Shown piece by piece: positions 9,613-19,989 of a DNA stretch of 64,000 nucleotides (its first letter is position 1; every line of letters begins with the position of its first letter). This stretch comes from Macrobrachium rosenbergii. Taxonomy: Eukaryota > Arthropoda > Malacostraca > Decapoda > Palaemonidae. A program made the translations under genes and the position numbers. The notes beneath the pieces were generated by a model. That model made no database searches and was not told the DNA's origin. It was given only the letters and a program-made list of their open reading frames with translations. The stretch spans positions 50,978,727 through 51,042,726 of the forward strand of contig NC_089781.1 of NCBI RefSeq assembly GCF_040412425.1, read 5' to 3'.

Positions 9613-11134
9613 TGAGCGAGAAATTTCCTTGACCAGTATCTTGAGGAAAAAGGTGGCTTAAAGGAGCAAACAGAAGAGAGGACCTCTGGAGAGGAGACAC
9701 GGATTTGGTGAGGAAAGAGCTGAAGACCGATCTCTTCTTGAGGATACCAGCTCCGAATAAGGCAGCGACTTCCGCGGAACCGTCCCTCACCGTTTTGTCC
9801 AAACAAGACAACACGCTTACAAAATCATCCATACAAAGGAATTCAGGGTCTCGAGTCCTCCTGGCCAAAGCCCTAAGAGACCAATCCATAAAATTGAACA
9901 CCTCTACAACTCTAAAAAGGCCCTTGAGGAGATGGTCCAGTTCGCACATTCCCCAAGTCGCCTTCGCTGAAGAAAGAGAAAGCCTCCTGGAGGAGTCTAC
10001 CAGATTTGAAAAATCTGTGTCCGCTGATGAAGGGAGACCCAACCCCATAGGCTCCTTGGTCTCGTACCAAATTCCGGACTTTCCCAAAAGCCTAGAAGGA
10101 AGAAAAGAGAAAACCATCTTGCCTGCTTCCTTCTTAGACTGCATCCACTCTCCGACTCCTTTAAAGGCTTTCCTCATAGAGATCGTAGGGCGCATCTTGA
10201 CAAAAGAGGAGGGTCTTGCTGACTTGGTACTGTCCCATAAAGATCCCGGAGAAGGAGGGGCAGCATGGCAAAGAGAATCTCCAAACTCCTGAATCAGCAC
10301 AGAAGCCAGTCTTTTATAATCTGAAACTCCAGCGTCCTTAGGAGATTCCTCCTCTGAGACTTCTTCCAAAGGAGCAGGCGGGGAGGAAGGCTTAAAAGAA
10401 GAGGAGCGCCTATCAGGTGAAGCGAGCCTGGACGGAGAAGCACTCCTGTCCAACGAAGAGCGCCTGCCAGGAGAATGGCGCCTGCCGCCGGACTGGCGCC
10501 TGACAGGAGAGAGGCTCTTGTCCACTGAAGAGAGCCTGCCAGGAGAGGGGGCCCTAATGCTAGAACGCCTGGCAGGAGAGCGGTGTTTGCTGGAAGAAGG
10601 GAGTTTATCCCACGAGAGAAGCTTGGAAGAAGAAGAGCGTCTGTCCAAAGGAGCGGTTCTGCGAGGCGAAGTGCGCCTGGAAGGAGAGGCGCTTCCCTCC
10701 GATGATGAGCGCCTGGTAGAAGCGCGCCTGCTGGGAGAAGAGCGTCTTCGTGAAGAAGAAAACTTGCTGCTAGAAGGAAGCTTGACAGGAGAAGAGCGAC
10801 GACTCGAAGAAGGGCGCTTCCTGGAACTCTTGATTGGAAGAAAGTCATCCTTCCTACGAGACGAGGAGTCCTTGGAGAGAGAACCTACAAGCGCTGATAA
10901 CTGCTCCTGGAGGCCGACCAAAATTTGCTTCGTCGACTCCTTAACTCCTGCTGGAGAGGAGGAGGGGGATCTTCGAGCTCTCTTCCTGACAATAGGCGAA
11001 TCCTCCGGGAAGCGCTCAGGGCTCGAGTCCAAAACCTCTACTCTAGGAGCCTTCCAGGATCTCTTCAGAGGGCGCGACTCCTCAGCCGAACTCCAACCGC
11101 GCCTCGGAGAAGACGAGTCAGACGAAGAAAGCAC
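9416..11134 (-). CDS. D4 gag-like ORF1b with a long RS (Ser-Arg) repeat domain
   Basis: The frame has 572 codons and opens at a GTG (11132-11134), so the true start is uncertain. Order: an acidic/Ser start (SSSDSSSPRRGW); a Ser-Arg-rich repeat domain at about residues 90-260 (units like RRSSPxRxxSxDRSx); then a conserved globular region (FADTDFSNLVDSSRR, LDHLLKGLFRVVEVFNFMDW, LDKTVRDGSAEVAALFGAG) shared with D2 and D6. A frameshift near 9645 replaces the expected C-terminus, which is found at the start of the pol frame. Presumed role is nucleic-acid binding and particle formation; this is inference. Confidence 0.8.
   Translation of the reverse strand: MLSSSDSSSPRRGWSSAEESRPLKRSWKAPRVEVLDSSPERFPEDSPIVRKRARRSPSSSPAGVKESTKQILVGLQEQLSALVGSLSKDSSSRRKDDFLPIKSSRKRPSSSRRSSPVKLPSSSKFSSSRRRSSPSRRASTRRSSSEGSASPSRRTSPRRTAPLDRRSSSSKLLSWDKLPSSSKHRSPARRSSIRAPSPGRLSSVDKSLSPVRRQSGGRRHSPGRRSSLDRSASPSRLASPDRRSSSFKPSSPPAPLEEVSEEESPKDAGVSDYKRLASVLIQEFGDSLCHAAPPSPGSLWDSTKSARPSSFVKMRPTISMRKAFKGVGEWMQSKKEAGKMVFSFLPSRLLGKSGIWYETKEPMGLGLPSSADTDFSNLVDSSRRLSLSSAKATWGMCELDHLLKGLFRVVEVFNFMDWSLRALARRTRDPEFLCMDDFVSVLSCLDKTVRDGSAEVAALFGAGILKKRSVFSSFLTKSVSPLQRSSLLFAPLSHLFPQDTGQGNFSLIVGEGDPGSFGPVFNENETCCSFRQEGEGSLSGALSRGPSSRASFKSRRPERRGRSSSRPIKRTK
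10360..10850 (-). repeat. coding minisatellite encoding the RS domain of D4
   Basis: On the plus strand, units of about 27-36 bp recur with GAAGAGCGCCTG, GGAGAAGAGCG or GGAGAGGCGC cores. On the minus strand they encode Ser-Arg-Ser-Pro-rich units. All unit lengths seen keep the frame. Confidence 0.75.
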
Positions 11135-11138
11135 TTCT

Positions 11139-11780
11139 TCAGGATGCCTTTTCTATGGCGATCCAAGGCAGCCTGGGGACGCAAACGACAGGATCTGCCG
11201 AAGGGACGCCTGATCGTTGGGGATGCTCTACATCCTCCTTGCGGCTTTCGACATTCCTCCTCCCCTGGTCCTGGGAGTTTGGAAGAGGTCTAGGCCTAGG
11301 AGCAATGCGGAGCCGATCAGACGCCCCCTCCACTGCACATATCACTATCACTCCTACCTTCCTTCATCGCACGCAGTTGCGATTTCATCCTTAGGATTTC
11401 TGCCTTCATCGCAGCCATTTCAGTAGACGAATCCACAGGTTCGGTGAAGGGAGAAGGGGCTGAAACCAAAGGATTAGGAGAGCCTGCGGTGTTAATCTCT
11501 ACTGCCGTGCTCAGCAGAGAGACCTACTCGAGCTTCTAGAGGAAGCCTTTCTAACGCTATCCTTTTCAAGCTTCTTCAAATAAGAAGTCAAAACCTTCCA
11601 TTCCTGATCAGACAACTTCTCACACTCCTTGCACCTATTGTCCGAAGAACAATCATTCCCCCTACACCTCATGCATACAGTGTGAGGGTCTACCGAAGCT
11701 TTCGGCAACCTAACCTTACACTCTTGCCTAACACACACACGAAACACAGGTGAAACAGTGATATCAGACATCTTAACAGA
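11139..11780 (-). pseudogene. D4 ORF1a, Cys-rich N-terminal protein (broken)
   Basis: The likely start is the Met of MSDITVSPVFRVC near 11770. The Cys module follows: CVRQECKVRLP, DPHTVCMRCRGNDC, RCKECEKLSDQEW, then a basic helix (YLKKLEKDSVRKASSR). The frame stops at 11511. The downstream conserved part (CAVEGASDRL, GRRNVESRKED) is open again at 11139-11351 and ends immediately before ORF1b. The Cys spacing suggests a zinc-binding fold; the function is unknown. Confidence 0.7.
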
Positions 11781-11942
11781 ACAAACCAAAAGCAAATCCA
11801 AAAAAAAACAGTCCACAATAGCGTATGCCAAGCCAAAAATCCAATACGTCACCAAAATCAGTCCAAAAGATCCTCAGCAAGCGAGAAAACGAAAATCAAA
11901 GCAGGAGGAACCAACAACAGATGTTGCCGGAAACAGCGACAG

Positions 11943-12112
11943 AGAAAATCTGATTAGAAAACGGGAATGGTTCCTATTCCCACCACCCAGCGGCGGGAAA
12001 GGTAGATCACCTGACCTATCGGTTGCGTGTGCCGCGAGATTTGAAATTCTGTCGGGAACGTCGGAGACTATAGCTAAGTATATATCTGACGGGTAAGTTG
12101 CATGTACAAAAA
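11943..12112. repeat. D4 right inverted terminal repeat
   Basis: Reverse complement of 5668-5855. The outer end GACGGGTAAGTTGCATGTAC differs from the left outer end in the same way that the two ICR halves differ, which is what circle closure through the ICR predicts. Confidence 0.9.
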
Positions 12113-12419
12113 GTTTTTTTCAAAAATTCACCATAAATCGAAATATTGTGCTAGAGACTTCCAATTTGTTGCAAAATGAAGGTACATGATTGAATATTAC
12201 TAGAATGTAAGAGTTTTAGCTTACAATTGCGTTTTTCGACCATTTCGGTCGAGTCAAAGTTGACCGAAGGTTGAAATTTTTGTAGTCGACGACGGTACGC
12301 CCACTTGGCACCCAACAGACAATTTTAGTCGACGTATGATACGTCCAGTAGGCGTTTAAGGGTTAACAACATTTAGAGGAGGAGGGATCAATTCTATTGC
12401 ACGCCCCTTTGACAACCAC

Positions 12420-12750
12420 AGAGATGGTAGCTCACCAATTTGCTCTGCGTAAGATATCCATTTAGCCAAACACTCACCATATCAATCAATGGTTTCAGTG
12501 AAGAGACATGTTGGAGAGTACTTTGATCAAGTCAGGTCAGTACTCTCGGCTAGGATACCTATCTAGTTAAACACTCACCTTATCAATCATTGCTTTTGGT
12601 GATGAGACATGATGGAGAGTACTTTGATCGCCCGTCAGGTCCGTACTGTCTCAGTCTGTTGACCTCCCATGTGGTTCTTCAGAACCTCTCATGTATGGAG
12701 GAGTATGGTGACTTCCCATGTGGCTATTCATAGCCTCTCATGTATGGAGG
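12420..12750. repeat. tandem repeats in D3 3' untranslated region
   Basis: A unit of about 101 bp (CACTCACCATATCAATCA, GAGAGTACTTTGATC) starts at 12471 and 12572. It is followed by two copies of a unit of about 48 bp (CCCATGTGG, CCTCTCATGTATGGAGG) at 12665-12750. Comparable short tandem repeats occupy the same place in D4. Confidence 0.75.
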
Positions 12751-13800
12751 GAAATAAAGCAGTGTGCCGAGCTGCTGATCCTCTGGATAAGGTCCGACGA
12801 TCGACGAGCGAAGAAGTATCTTGGTGCCGACGAAATAGCCTAGCCTACTAGAGTAACCCCTTAGACTCTCGTAGGGAAACTATCAAAGACTAAGATACTT
12901 AAAACGTACTAAACCTAAGTTCATGCGATTATATTATCACTGTTGCCGAAGAATTCTAAAGACTAAAAGGAATTCCTCTATCTGGTTAACCTAATAATCT
13001 CTTCACTATGCGAATACCACATCAGCTAAATAAACGCCCAGACTTCGCCGTTAACGTGGCCTAAGAGAATAACCCTCCACACTAAGTGAATACCACCTCA
13101 GCTAAATGAACGCACCTTAGATAATAGACTTCACCGCTCCACGTGCAAAATAGTGCGGCATCTCATGATCTCAGAGTCATTGGAGTTGCTACTGTTGTTA
13201 CTACTACAACTATAAACTGAAGTTTGATGTTCGACATGCGTTCTCACATTCAAATGGTTTGTGGACATTGAAGCCCCGCCCACAAAGTCAGGCTCGAACA
13301 GACTTTCTTCAAACCGTTCGACAATGTGTTCAACAACCAAATACCCCATTCACACGTTCGAACATCACTTCAAACACAGGTCTGTCGAACCGCGTTCAAT
13401 GAACCGTTTGACCGTGTAAACCCCCCCTTAAGAGAATAACCCTCCGAACCTCTGCGTTAATACCCCCTCAGCTAAATGAACACACCCTACATAATAGACT
13501 TCGCCGCTAAATGCTGTGAGGCAAATCGAACATTTCTAAGTGAAATGAGTAAACACTGAGATGGACTTCCAAGTAGCTGCTTCCATAATAGACGGCAGTA
13601 AATAATTCCTGGGAAAAGGAAGATGAATTGGACCTACTCCGAATACTGTGCGGTTAGGAAAATACAGAGCTGAAGACGACAAAGAACAACCCTGAGAAGC
13701 CCTCCGAAAGTAACTAATCACATTCTCTGACAGCAGATGGGAAGGATTCGCGGAGAGACAAGTGTGTGCGGAAGCGGAAGGAGTTTCGCAACCCTTGATA
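12751..13800 (-). pseudogene. D3 decayed 3' region
   Basis: The strand is mostly non-coding. It holds two copies of a motif GAATACCACCTCAGCTAAATGAACGC-like (13024, 13087, 13462) and no convincing protein. The stretch near 13150-13420 reads like unrelated inserted sequence with TTCGAACA-type repeats. Confidence 0.35.
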
Positions 13801-13809
13801 AATAGACTT

Positions 13810-14340
13810 CAATGCTCCCACCTGACATAAAGGTATCTCCGCTGGATCACCAGTAATGAACACTTGCAGATAAAGAACTTTAAACGAATGAGGCAGAGTT
13901 TTAACCTCCGACTCTGTCTTCGCCGCAAATTCCGGAAGACAGACAAATATGTATCATTCTCGCACAGGAACCCAACCAAGAAACAGCCTGAAGCTCGCCC
14001 AACCCTTTAGCTGAAGCTAAAGCCGTAAGAAAAGGCAACTTCTCCGTGTCTTAATGTTACAGTTTCAATAGGTTCAAAGGCAGGGGAAAGCAAGATAAAT
14101 ATTGAAATACTTCCAATAAGTCCCACGAAGGGGGCCAGAGTCGGCAACACAGGACGTTCAATCTTACAAGACTTGATTTTCCGGAGGAATAAAGGAAAAT
14201 CCGCTATTTTGGCTATGGAAGGTCTAGAGATGGAATGACCTTCCTTACGACACTAACTTCTATACCATTTCTAGCTGAACCTGGTAAGGCTTACGGGTTG
14301 ACTTAATCTAAAAGAAAACTATTTACGCACAGTTTTAGGG
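13810..14340 (-). pseudogene. D3 tyrosine recombinase remnant
   Basis: Minus-strand translation gives weak but collinear fragments of the YR N-terminal and central region, such as a KLPFLTALASAK-like segment near 14000-14050 and an AKIADFPLFLRKI-like segment near 14170-14220. Stops in all frames. The assignment rests partly on its position between the 3' end and the RNase H remnant. Confidence 0.5.
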
Positions 14341-14879
14341 AGTCCGTACTGTTTAGCGGCTCTTTCTACAGTTACCCTGCAACTAGGTCCAGCATGCGAG
14401 GGTTTGGATAATAATAGAAAGAATGCGGTCGTCTAAGAAGTTTCACATTGGTAGGGACAACGCAACTTCCGTAGGGAGCTCTAGGAGTTCCGGAAACCAA
14501 GCGTGTTATGGCGAGCAGGGAGCTATTAGAGTCAAGGTTGTCTTGACACTCTCCCGCAATTTCCCTATTACCTGATTGATGAGACCGGATGGAGGAAAGG
14601 CGTACACTTGCATGTGATTCCAACTTGTAACGTCACCTTGGTGACTACTGAAATGGGGACAATATTAGAGAGAAATAATCCGGAAGACGATGGTTTAATC
14701 ATGTCACGAATAAGTCGACAGTTGCTGGTCACTTCCGGAGAAACTGACATATTACTTCCAGAGTCAAAGTCCACTCTCCCCCCCAATACCTGAATGAGAG
14801 CGACCTAGCGAATCTGCCCGTACTTGGAGACTCCCGATATAAATTGGAGAAGAGGAGACTTTCGTTCTTCGCACCCTCT

Positions 14880-15180
14880 CAGGACTATGTGCTATAGTAT
14901 AGTATTGAGTTCTGTTGAGCCTGTTCCCCTCCGAGTTCTTCACGTACGACACGGCAATTACGCTGTTGCTAAACATAGCCACTACCCTGTAGCACACTAA
15001 GACTGAGAACAACTGAGGGCTTCCTTTACAGCAATGATTTTCCCGAAGATTTGTTGACTACTCTCGTTCCGAGGCCTGGATTCCTCCAAGGTTGTTTCCC
15101 AACCTTGATCTGAGGCATCTGTGTACAGATGAACGTCAGGAAGATGGGAGTCGATAGATCTTTCCCCTGTCAGATGCATT
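14880..15180 (-). pseudogene. D3 RNase H remnant
   Basis: The peptide contains HLYTDASDQGWETTLEESR and, further on, KEALSCSQS, matching the RNase H start LFSDASESGWGATLG..KELSAVHLALIQF of D4. RT proper, expected to the right, is almost entirely missing: only an RT C-terminal-like scrap around 15200-15390 is seen. Confidence 0.6.
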
Positions 15181-15307
15181 TCTGACTACCACAAACGATC
15201 CAACAGGCAAGAATCGCTCCCAACTATAACAGCGTTCTCGTTGTAGAAGTCCCAGCGATTCCTGAGACATACCTGAAGAGAGAATGCATTCGGACACGAG
15301 ACCCTGG

Positions 15308-15311
15308 AATT

Positions 15312-15343
<32 letters not shown>
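15308..15343. repeat. (AG)n microsatellite in D3
   Basis: An almost perfect AG run with one AAAG interruption. Confidence 0.9.
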
Positions 15344-15556
15344 TTTTGATTCTCCCTAAGAGGTTTCTCCAAGCTGGTACTGGCCATTCCCTGCTGGATG
15401 TGAACCCTTCTATCTGTGAAGGACTGATTGGACTCTCTCTAGGGTTGTGAAAACCCTCAGAGGAAGAGAGAGAATCCGCTTACCGGAATACGTTAAGAAT
15501 TCCATAGAATTCCCTCACTCTTACTAGCTCCTCTGGAGAGAAGGCCAGTTAAACGA

Positions 15557-15665
15557 TCGTCTAGATACTTCAACACACTGTACAGTATAGTCTAGATACT
15601 TCAACACTCTGTATCGTCTAGATACTTCAACACTGTATCGTCTAGATACTTCAACACTCTGTATC
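15557..15665. repeat. short tandem repeat in D3 (4 units)
   Basis: CGTCTAGATACTTCAACACT recurs four times with a spacing of about 25-35 bp (first copies near 15559, 15591 and 15616), with CTGTATC linkers. Confidence 0.85.
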
Positions 15666-15789
15666 CTCGACGATGCATAATTGCTGACACCGGAGACATG
15701 AGTTAGAAGAAACCATGTTCGTCATACTGGCTACGTCATCATCCTTGAACAAGAATTAGCTAAGGCTAATGGTGTTCTAAGCAATCCCT

Positions 15790-17400
15790 CTTATGAACGT
15801 CTGGATACTGAGGGGGAAGATGACCAAGATAGAAATTTCGACTTTCCTGCTCCAAACGTCATAGACGAAGCCAAAGCTTTCGCCTGGTGAGCCAGACCCC
15901 TCGAGATAAATTTATTAGGCTGCCAACGGCCACGGATCCGAAGGGACATAGCCGTCAGTCTGATTGCGCAACACATACCCCCAAGCACCTGCTTCCCTAA
16001 GAGAAGTCCCTACGAGCCGAAACGACGCTGGAGACTTAAACAGGAATGCCTCAACTGATTCGTTGAGGGGCAACCTGACACCTGCCAAAGGATTACCTCG
16101 AACTGCGTAAATCTTCCTACTCGGAGAGAGAAGAGAAGAGTGCTGTCGATTAGAAGTGAACGTCTGCCTCCTCCAAAGCCTGGCTCACCCAATCGAACCA
16201 ATCCAGCAAACAAGAAAAAGAGGCAGGAGCTGGTTGTGTTATAAAAACCCCAAAATCGGGAGGTCCGGAGCTCTTGCTTGAGGGTACAAAGAAGTAACAT
16301 ACTCAAGTCTATGTCCGTAATCGTACTGCTGGCAAGAGGACATTCTAAGTCTGCCAGAATCTCCTGCACCTACGGATAAGAATCCTGTTCCGCAATGTCC
16401 GAACAGTCTAAGACTGACAAAGGAGGAGGCACTGGATGAAGCCCCGGACAACGATGAGGAGTCCGCAATCAGACCAACCTAACAAGAATGCTGCGCACCC
16501 GCACCTAATCAGTACCTGGAGCTGAATCCGCATTGTTGGACCCGCCGGGAAGAGAAGGCTGAACCGATAAAAACCCGGAGCCGATTCCCCATTATTACCA
16601 AGGGGAAGACGAGTGAGAATAGCCAAACAAACATTGTTAAATCTTGGGGGGGGATGCACAAACGAAACCGCTGCAGAGGGACGGAAGAAGATGAAGGAGA
16701 GAGAATGAAAGAGGTAGAAGCTAGCCTGAGTTACCGCCGCGGAAAATGCAGGCGATGAAAGCCGCGGACTGCTCAAAGAAGGTACCGCACGCTCTGCCAA
16801 AACCGCGGAGCGCAAACCCGAACTGGAATCGACGGGAAAACCCTGTGAAATACCTGATGCTATCGGGACAGCTGCATGAAGCGGAAGCAAGGGGTTGCAC
16901 ATACCCGAAGGGATGGAACAAGAGACCCCTGCGGCCAAAATCTGCTGAAACAGGGTTTTCGCCTGTCCGGAAGCTCCTCCTACCGGAGAAGACTGTACTA
17001 AGGAAGGAAAAGGCGGTAGCAGATGCATAAAAAAGTTACCTGAGAGGAGGAAAACCAAAATCGAAGGAAGAGGGAAAACGGAAGATGCGGAAGCCACAGG
17101 AAAGACCGGGGCAGAAGAAGAAAGGGCCGAAGAGGAGACTGAAAAGGGAGTAACAGAGAATGTGGAAGCAGGAGATGAAGCGACAGATAACGAAGAAGAA
17201 AACTTAGAACAAAAAGGAACGAAGGTACACCGAATCTGGCCCCCCCTCAATAATCCTGAAAACATATCCAACATGAATTCTGGACACTACTGTGTCACAT
17301 ACTCTCTAGTGTTAGAGAAAACATTTGAGAAAAAATATAACCTCTCACTATAGGTCTATGCCCGTCGAAAAACCCTGCCATCCATCTTACAACCCGCCAC
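15790..17400 (-). pseudogene. D3 ORF1b (gag-like) remnant
   Basis: The longest open stretch (16408-17274) is Ser/Phe/Pro-rich and does not align clearly with D4 beyond composition. The stretches at 15791-15988 and 16010-16369 include a SRGLAHQAKA segment that may correspond to the conserved globular region. The call rests mainly on position and orientation within D3. Confidence 0.45.
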
Positions 17401-17559
17401 AGCCAATTGCAGGTTCCGCAAATTACTTTAGAAGCCGAAAGGACACACCATAATCCGCCTTACTAGATGGAGGAGTAGAAAATACAGGAAAGGGGGAAAC
17501 TACAGTAGGAGATTTAGAAAACAGTAGGAATAGAGTTAGAAGCGAAAGCAGAAGGATTC

Positions 17560-18510
17560 TGCCCCACCGTAACTGAAACATTGACTTGAGACTGAGCCAG
17601 ATCGAAGAAGAGATGGAGAAACTCTTGTCAGAGCACAAAAACCACTTGAACCCAAAACCGGAACCCGTTCAGGAGAACGACACTGCACCGTTAAACCTTC
17701 TCCTCACTACCAAACCCAAACCTATCCTCTTTTATCCCAAACCCAAACCTATCCTCTTTTATCACACCTTGATCTTGATCCTAACATTATCAACATTAAA
17801 TTTTTCAATATTACAAGGGGGTTGGGGGGGAGGGGATCCTTCACTGCCTGCTCCGCGCCGAGGGGGCTGGCAGACCCTACCCACTTGGAGGCTTGCGGTT
17901 CTGCCATTACCCTCAGCACCCGTTAAGGCTGGTTCTGAAACAGGCAGGGGAGCTGAAAAGGAAGAAGAATTTGACATCCTAATACTACTATTATCCCTAT
18001 CTGAGAAATGTTGAAGAAGACTAGCTATTGAATTTTCCTTACTAATTGCAATCCTATCCTCTATCTGTTTGACCACCACTGAACTCGCTAAATCCATCAA
18101 CTGATCTGTAGCAGAAGTCTGAGACACTTGAGGCAACAAGAATCTGACCGACGTCTGCCGCCGTTACTAGCCAAAGACTTGCAATGACGAATGTAATCAT
18201 CCCTCTCTTGTGCTTTCCAATGGGAACGTTCATCGCAATGAGTCTGGACATCACAATTAACCTTCCTACATACCTGACGGAATGTCTATCGTGTCTCAAG
18301 GTACTCATCCATCTTTGCAGGAAGAAGCAATGAGCGTCAGAGTCCACCGTCGTAGGCAGTCGAGGCCGATGTCGAAGCCGATAGCACGGTAGTAGAAGGT
18401 GAAAAGTCTGTGACGCACAATTGAGACCGGGAACTAGTGAGTCCAAATCCAAAAGACGTTCCACGTCGAAGATACCCAGAAAATCCAGGAGAAAAACTGT
18501 TAAATCCAAT
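17560..18510 (-). pseudogene. D3 ORF1a remnant
   Basis: A Ser/Pro-rich stretch (17762-18139) is followed upstream by a Cys-containing segment near 18180-18300, in the place where other copies carry the Cys module. Frames are broken and some Cys are lost. No function remains. Confidence 0.45.
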
Positions 18511-18616
18511 CCAGGTCTTCACCACAAGTCCAAAATACAAAGAGAAGTCGGACAATACGATTAAAACCTCGCACTGCAGAAGGAAACAACCTTCCAGCAG
18601 CGTGAACAAAAAGCAA

Positions 18617-18823
18617 TTGACGAAAATGGGGTGTGTCGGCGCACACCTGTGTCAGCGTTGCCAACCGTTTGTTATGCTAGCTCAAGTGACAAGATTTTAC
18701 CTGCAGCGTTGGTAATGCTGGCTGTTAAAATTCCCACTATAGTGGGATGGGTAGCTGAGTTGTTCGGGCTAGTGGCTAGTGGGATTAAGGGCTAATTCAG
18801 GTGTTCAGGGAGTGTATTGCAAT
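18617..18823. repeat. D3 right inverted terminal repeat
   Basis: Reverse complement of 3724-3965, ending in GGGAGTGTATTGCAATA. The D2 YR coding sequence resumes immediately after it. Confidence 0.85.
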
Positions 18824-19560
18824 AGCATTCTTAGATAAGGGTCTAGCATAAATTAGAAAATTGCCCTCTAATTTTCTCGGTTCAGTGCAGGTGGTACCTG
18901 AGGGCTCTCACTGGGTAAATCACTCTTTCTTCCTCTTCCGTGCCTAAAATATCAGAGAGGCTCTTAATTGTGAAGGAACGAGGCTAACGGTGTGAAGGGT
19001 TCTCATTCTTCGCCAAAAAACTTAATAGGAAGGGACAGACTGTGTCTCTGTTCAAAAAGCCGATCCTTCTGTCAATCGCTTGAATTTCACTTATTCTCTT
19101 CGCAGTGGACAGCGCTACAAGGAAAATAGTGCTCACAGTTAAATCCCTGAGAGAGGAAGAGCGCATGGGTTCAAAGCGGTCACTTGCTAACGTTACTTAA
19201 GTACCACATCTAGATTCCAAGTGAAATTCTCCTCCTTTCTAGATCTGGTGGTGTTGAAAGACTTAATTAGGTCTGAAACATCCTGATTAGCAGAAATGTT
19301 GAGGCCTCTGTGACAGAAAACAGAGCTCAGCATTGCTCAATACAGCCTTTTACGTTGGAAGAAGACCTTCCTAGGGAAGTCCTCAAGAAAAGAAGAAAAT
19401 CCGCTATTTGAGGGATATGTGTCTGAGAAGATGAAACTCTGCTTCTTCTGCACCAGGTCCTAAAAAACTTCCACTTTGCCTGGTAGAGCTTGTTGGAAGA
19501 AGCACATCCACATTTGGCAATGGCCTCCGCTGCCGATCGCGAAAAACCTTTCACTCGGAC
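18824..19560 (-). pseudogene. D2 tyrosine recombinase, N-terminal and central part
   Basis: 18984-19166 gives STAKRISEIQAIDRRIGF (the Arg box) and PFLLSFLAKNENPSHR. 19327-19554 gives the N-terminal region MKGFSRSAAEAIAKCG, KLYQAKWKFFRTWCRR and IADFLLFLR. The two are in different frames. The catalytic HxxR and Tyr boxes are on the other side of D3 (3447-3723). Confidence 0.75.
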
Positions 19561-19935
19561 AAGTCTACTGACAGTTGAAAGCCTGTCAGGGCCAGGGTGG
19601 ACAGGCCTTGATGGAAAATCCTGCAGTGCAGCTGTCTGAGAAGACTTGGAATAGCAGGGAGGAGCCTTGGAAAGTCTGATCTGCCCAGTACAACAGATCT
19701 CTTGCTATCTTGCACATGAAGAATGAGTGCGTTCCCCCTTGATGTCTTATGTAGGCCAAGGCTGTGGTGTTGTTGCATACACTGCAACCGTCTTGTTGCA
19801 GACTTCTGTTGCAAAATAACTGAGACTCTGGTAAATTGCTTTCAATTCTCGTAAGTTGATGTGAAGCAGTTTCTCCTTCAGGGACCAAATTCCCGAGACT
19901 TCTCTGTTCCCAAGGAGCGCTCCCCATCCCAAATC
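19551..19935 (-). pseudogene. D2 RNase H remnant
   Basis: WGALLGNREVSGIW, LHINLRELKAIYQSLSYF and NNTTALAYIRHQGGTHSFF match the RNase H of D4 and D6. The conserved block that should follow (DLFAT, FPPF, APFWP) is deleted, so RNase H runs almost straight into YR. Confidence 0.75.
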
Positions 19936-19989
19936 CTACATGTCGGAGAAGAAGTCTAGGTTGGAGTTCACTGGGAGAAGAGATTTCCC

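Larger units (their letters stand above)
5668..12112 (-). mobile_element. D4: best-preserved DIRS1-like retrotransposon
   Basis: D4 is about 6.45 kb. It has inverted terminal repeats at 5668-5855 and 11943-12112 with roughly four differences in 140 bp by eye, and an ICR at 5896-5990. ORF1a, ORF1b, RT, RNase H and YR are all present. Visible lesions are a frameshift near 9645 in ORF1b, one near 8110 in RNase H, and breaks in ORF1a around 11350-11510. High terminal identity and long frames make it the youngest insertion in the stack, as its innermost position also requires. Its target is the T-rich part of a piggyBac-element unit. Confidence 0.9.
4096..12362. mobile_element. piggyBac-like non-autonomous element (TTAA flanks), split by D4
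   Basis: The element starts CCCTTAAACGCC (4096-4107) and ends with the exact reverse complement GGCGTTTAAGGG (12351-12362). It is flanked on both sides by TTAA (4092-4095 and 12363-12366). Terminal CCC and a TTAA duplication are the signature of piggyBac-type transposons. Without D4 it is about 1.8 kb, AT-rich, made largely of tandem units and with no transposase seen, so it is probably mobilised in trans. It sits in D3 just after the ICR. Confidence 0.8.
3724..18823 (-). mobile_element. D3: degenerate DIRS1-like element nested in D2
   Basis: Well-matched inverted terminal repeats lie at 3724-3965 and 18617-18823. The ICR at 4001-4090 matches both outer ends in reverse complement. The body is badly decayed: only scraps of YR, RNase H, ORF1b and ORF1a can be recognised, and most of RT is missing. 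Net of the piggyBac-like insertion, D3 is about 6.8 kb. It interrupts the D2 YR gene. Like other DIRS elements it shows no obvious target-site duplication. Confidence 0.8.
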
